The notes beneath the pieces are model-generated. The model was not told the origin of the DNA. It did no database searches and worked only from the letters and a program-made list of their open reading frames with translations. The translations under genes were made by a program, and so were the position numbers. Shown piece after piece: positions 62,533 to 64,000 of a stretch of 64,000 bases of DNA (its first letter is position 1; the number at the start of each line of letters is the position of its first letter). This DNA is from Limnohabitans sp. MMS-10A-178 (lineage in GTDB: Bacteria > Pseudomonadota > Gammaproteobacteria > Burkholderiales > Burkholderiaceae_C), in NCBI RefSeq assembly GCF_003063375.1, contig NZ_NERY01000001.1:1426001-1490000 (forward strand), given 5' to 3'.

Positions 62533-63486
62533 TTGCCTTCAAACCAAACCCCTTTAGGCGCTTTGCCTTCCCGCTTTCGAAAAGAGCGTGTATTGATCAT
62601 CGGATGTGGTGATGTAGGACAGCGTGCGGCCAAACAGTTGGTGGGGCGAACCAGGGTTGTAGCACTCACTTCCAGTCCAGAAAAGGCCGCCGGTTTAAGG
62701 ACTCAAGGCATCACCCCAGTCCAGGGGAATTTGGACGATGCAAGCTCGTTGCAGCGTTTGTCGGGATGGGCTACGCGAGTGCTTCATTTGGCGCCGCCCC
62801 CCTCAGACCGCGTGGGTGAGTGGTCGACAGACTCACGCACCTTGAATTTGGTGCGGGGACTTAAGAAGAGAACATTGCCCCAAGCGCTGGTTTATGGCTC
62901 TACCAGCGGTGTGTATGGCGACTGCCAAGGGGAATGGGTTTCAGAATCTAGGCCGGTGCATCCGCACACTCCGAGAGCGGTACGCCGAGTTGATGCCGAA
63001 AACACCATTCGCTTTCTGGGGCGAACTGGTGTTCGCAGCACTATTTTGCGAATTCCGGGCATCTATGCCCCCAATCGCCCCAACGGCACTCCCCGTGAAA
63101 GACTGATCAAGGGCACCCCTGTGCTTTTGAGTGAAGACGATGTGTACACCAACCACATCCATTCAGATGATCTGGGCAGAGCCTGTGTGGCAGCGCTTTG
63201 GCGTGGCAAGCCGCAGCGAGTTTTTCATGTGAGCGACGACAGTCAAATGAAAATGGGAGACTATTTTGATTTGGCCGCAGACATCATGGGCTTAAAACGC
63301 CCTCCGCGTGTGCCCCGAAGCCAAGCCCAAGAATCATTGCCGCTGATGCTGCTGAGCTTCATGAGTGAATCTAGACGCTTAAGCAACCATCGCCTCAAAA
63401 AAGAGCTGCGGGTGCAATTGCATTACCCCACCATTTCACAAGGTTTGCATGAACTTAGCCCATCGGTGTGCGCTGTGTTGAAGTGA
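62533..63486 (+). CDS. NAD(P)-dependent epimerase/dehydratase-like protein (atypical extended SDR)
   Basis: About 317 residues with an N-terminal Rossmann motif (VLIIGCGDVGQRAAKQL), LVYGSTSGVYGD and RIPGIYAPNRPNGTPRERL. It resembles the COG0451 YeeZ-like group of extended SDRs. The Tyr-x-x-x-Lys of classical epimerases is not clear (TPRAVRRVDAE follows), so it may bind nucleotide without typical catalysis. The start is TTG 62533, the first usable start after an in-frame stop; the first ~15 residues are poorly supported. Confidence 0.8.
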   Translation: MPSNQTPLGALPSRFRKERVLIIGCGDVGQRAAKQLVGRTRVVALTSSPEKAAGLRTQGITPVQGNLDDASSLQRLSGWATRVLHLAPPPSDRVGEWSTDSRTLNLVRGLKKRTLPQALVYGSTSGVYGDCQGEWVSESRPVHPHTPRAVRRVDAENTIRFLGRTGVRSTILRIPGIYAPNRPNGTPRERLIKGTPVLLSEDDVYTNHIHSDDLGRACVAALWRGKPQRVFHVSDDSQMKMGDYFDLAADIMGLKRPPRVPRSQAQESLPLMLLSFMSESRRLSNHRLKKELRVQLHYPTISQGLHELSPSVCAVLK

Positions 63487-63496
63487 CCCGATGGCC

Positions 63497-64000
63497 TCAG
63501 CCTTTGGGCTTTGAAGGGCCTGAAAAGTTAACGCCTTTTTTCTCAAGAAAATCAAGGCTGGCTTTCATCAAATAAGCGCCTAGCAAGGCACCATTCAAAT
63601 CGCCTAAAAACATCCAAAAGACTGTCGTTAACTCAAGTGCCTCAGATTTTCCAATCAGAACCCAAGTAAAGTGGTGGATCACAGAATTGGAAACGCAATA
63701 CAGAATGGTGAGGCTAGCCAAATCACGCAGTGATGTGATTTCAGGCTGTCGCTTCATGTAAATCCTAAAACAAAGCAATGCAATCAAGGGGCCCGCGCTT
63801 GAGCAGGCAATGTTGAGCAAACCCACTTCCAAGGGGTCGTCGAAATGACTCAACAGCAGCAAGCCGCCCAAAATGGTGGACACTGTTCCGAATGCAGGGC
63901 CCAAAACCAGCAAATTAAACAGGCGTAGGAATGCTGGCAGGTAAATCAACGAGATGTTGTCGGAGATGGTGGCAAAGTCAAACAGCCAACCATTAAGGAT
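63497..64000 (-). CDS. Integral membrane protein of unknown function (N-terminus outside window)
   Basis: The frame is open from the window edge (64000) to a stop at 63497, about 167 residues. Residues read ILNGWLFDFATISDNISLIYLPAFLRLFNLLVLG-like at the start, and at least four hydrophobic helices follow, ending LEKKGVNFSGPSKPKG. I do not recognise a specific family. A TTG at 63949 could start a shorter form, but coding clearly continues upstream. It converges on the epimerase-like gene. Confidence 0.6.
   Translation of the reverse strand: MLNGWLFDFATISDNISLIYLPAFLRLFNLLVLGPAFGTVSTILGGLLLLSHFDDPLEVGLLNIACSSAGPLIALLCFRIYMKRQPEITSLRDLASLTILYCVSNSVIHHFTWVLIGKSEALELTTVFWMFLGDLNGALLGAYLMKASLDFLEKKGVNFSGPSKPKG

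Overview
The window looks like the chromosome of a Burkholderiales bacterium, most likely a Comamonadaceae member (Limnohabitans/Rhodoferax/Polaromonas-like). The reasons are three Bug/TctC-type tripartite tricarboxylate receptors, a CIRCE-controlled rpoH, the ribF-ileS-lspA order, an RpfE-like gene coupled to recJ, a lone LolC-type permease with LolD, and many short ATGA gene overlaps. No rRNA, tRNA, CRISPR array, prophage or intact insertion sequence was found. The placement is inferred from gene content, since no search could be run.

Layout. 0-1.9 kb: end of ctaB, a SCO1/SenC copper chaperone, and rpoH behind a perfect CIRCE operator. 1.9-7.7 kb: hexarate (glucarate/galactarate) catabolism, with a PfkB kinase, a GarL/HpaI aldolase and gudD facing garD plus a Bug receptor, closed by a terminator. 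7.8-22.1 kb: an accessory region with two formylglycine-type sulfatases, a membrane-anchored formylglycine-generating enzyme (FGE) with both catalytic cysteines, a haloalkane dehalogenase, an RNase Z-like metallo-beta-lactamase hydrolase, an SDR, a beta-propeller-like protein, a tandem DSBA/HCCA-isomerase-like fusion, an outer-membrane channel, a DUF1254/DUF1214 protein, a PF10118 protein and a TetR regulator. Two TACA-N4-TGTA palindromes lie in its two divergent promoter regions. This is the best candidate here for an undescribed system, probably for uptake, desulfation and dehalogenation of sulfated or halogenated organic compounds.

22.1-30.7 kb: housekeeping genes ftsY, rsmD, coaD, recJ with its RpfE-like partner, and lolC-lolD-tatD-spermidine-synthase-like. 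30.8-39.4 kb: tctB-tctA, a UUCG-loop terminator, tctC-ggt-EamA, an SDR with a degenerate active site, a second EamA permease and a quinone oxidoreductase. 39.4-50.4 kb: ribF-ileS-lspA, an HNH protein, a paired acyl-CoA dehydrogenase operon, purN, a DUF1653 protein, rsmB and a fatty-acid desaturase.

50.4-52.3 kb: a 155-bp near-perfect palindrome of REP/MITE type, a strong bidirectional terminator, rpmB-rpmG with a recognisable promoter and long leader, and trxB. 52.4-60.4 kb: ftsK-lolA-rarA-livHMGF, a branched-chain amino-acid ABC transporter without a local binding protein. 60.4-64 kb: a ferredoxin-reductase/Bug-receptor pair, a NAD-dependent epimerase-like protein and a membrane protein cut by the window edge.

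Genes are tightly packed. No gene-free stretch exceeds 300 bases; the longest are the palindrome/terminator region (50443-50682) and the rpmB leader (51108-51339).
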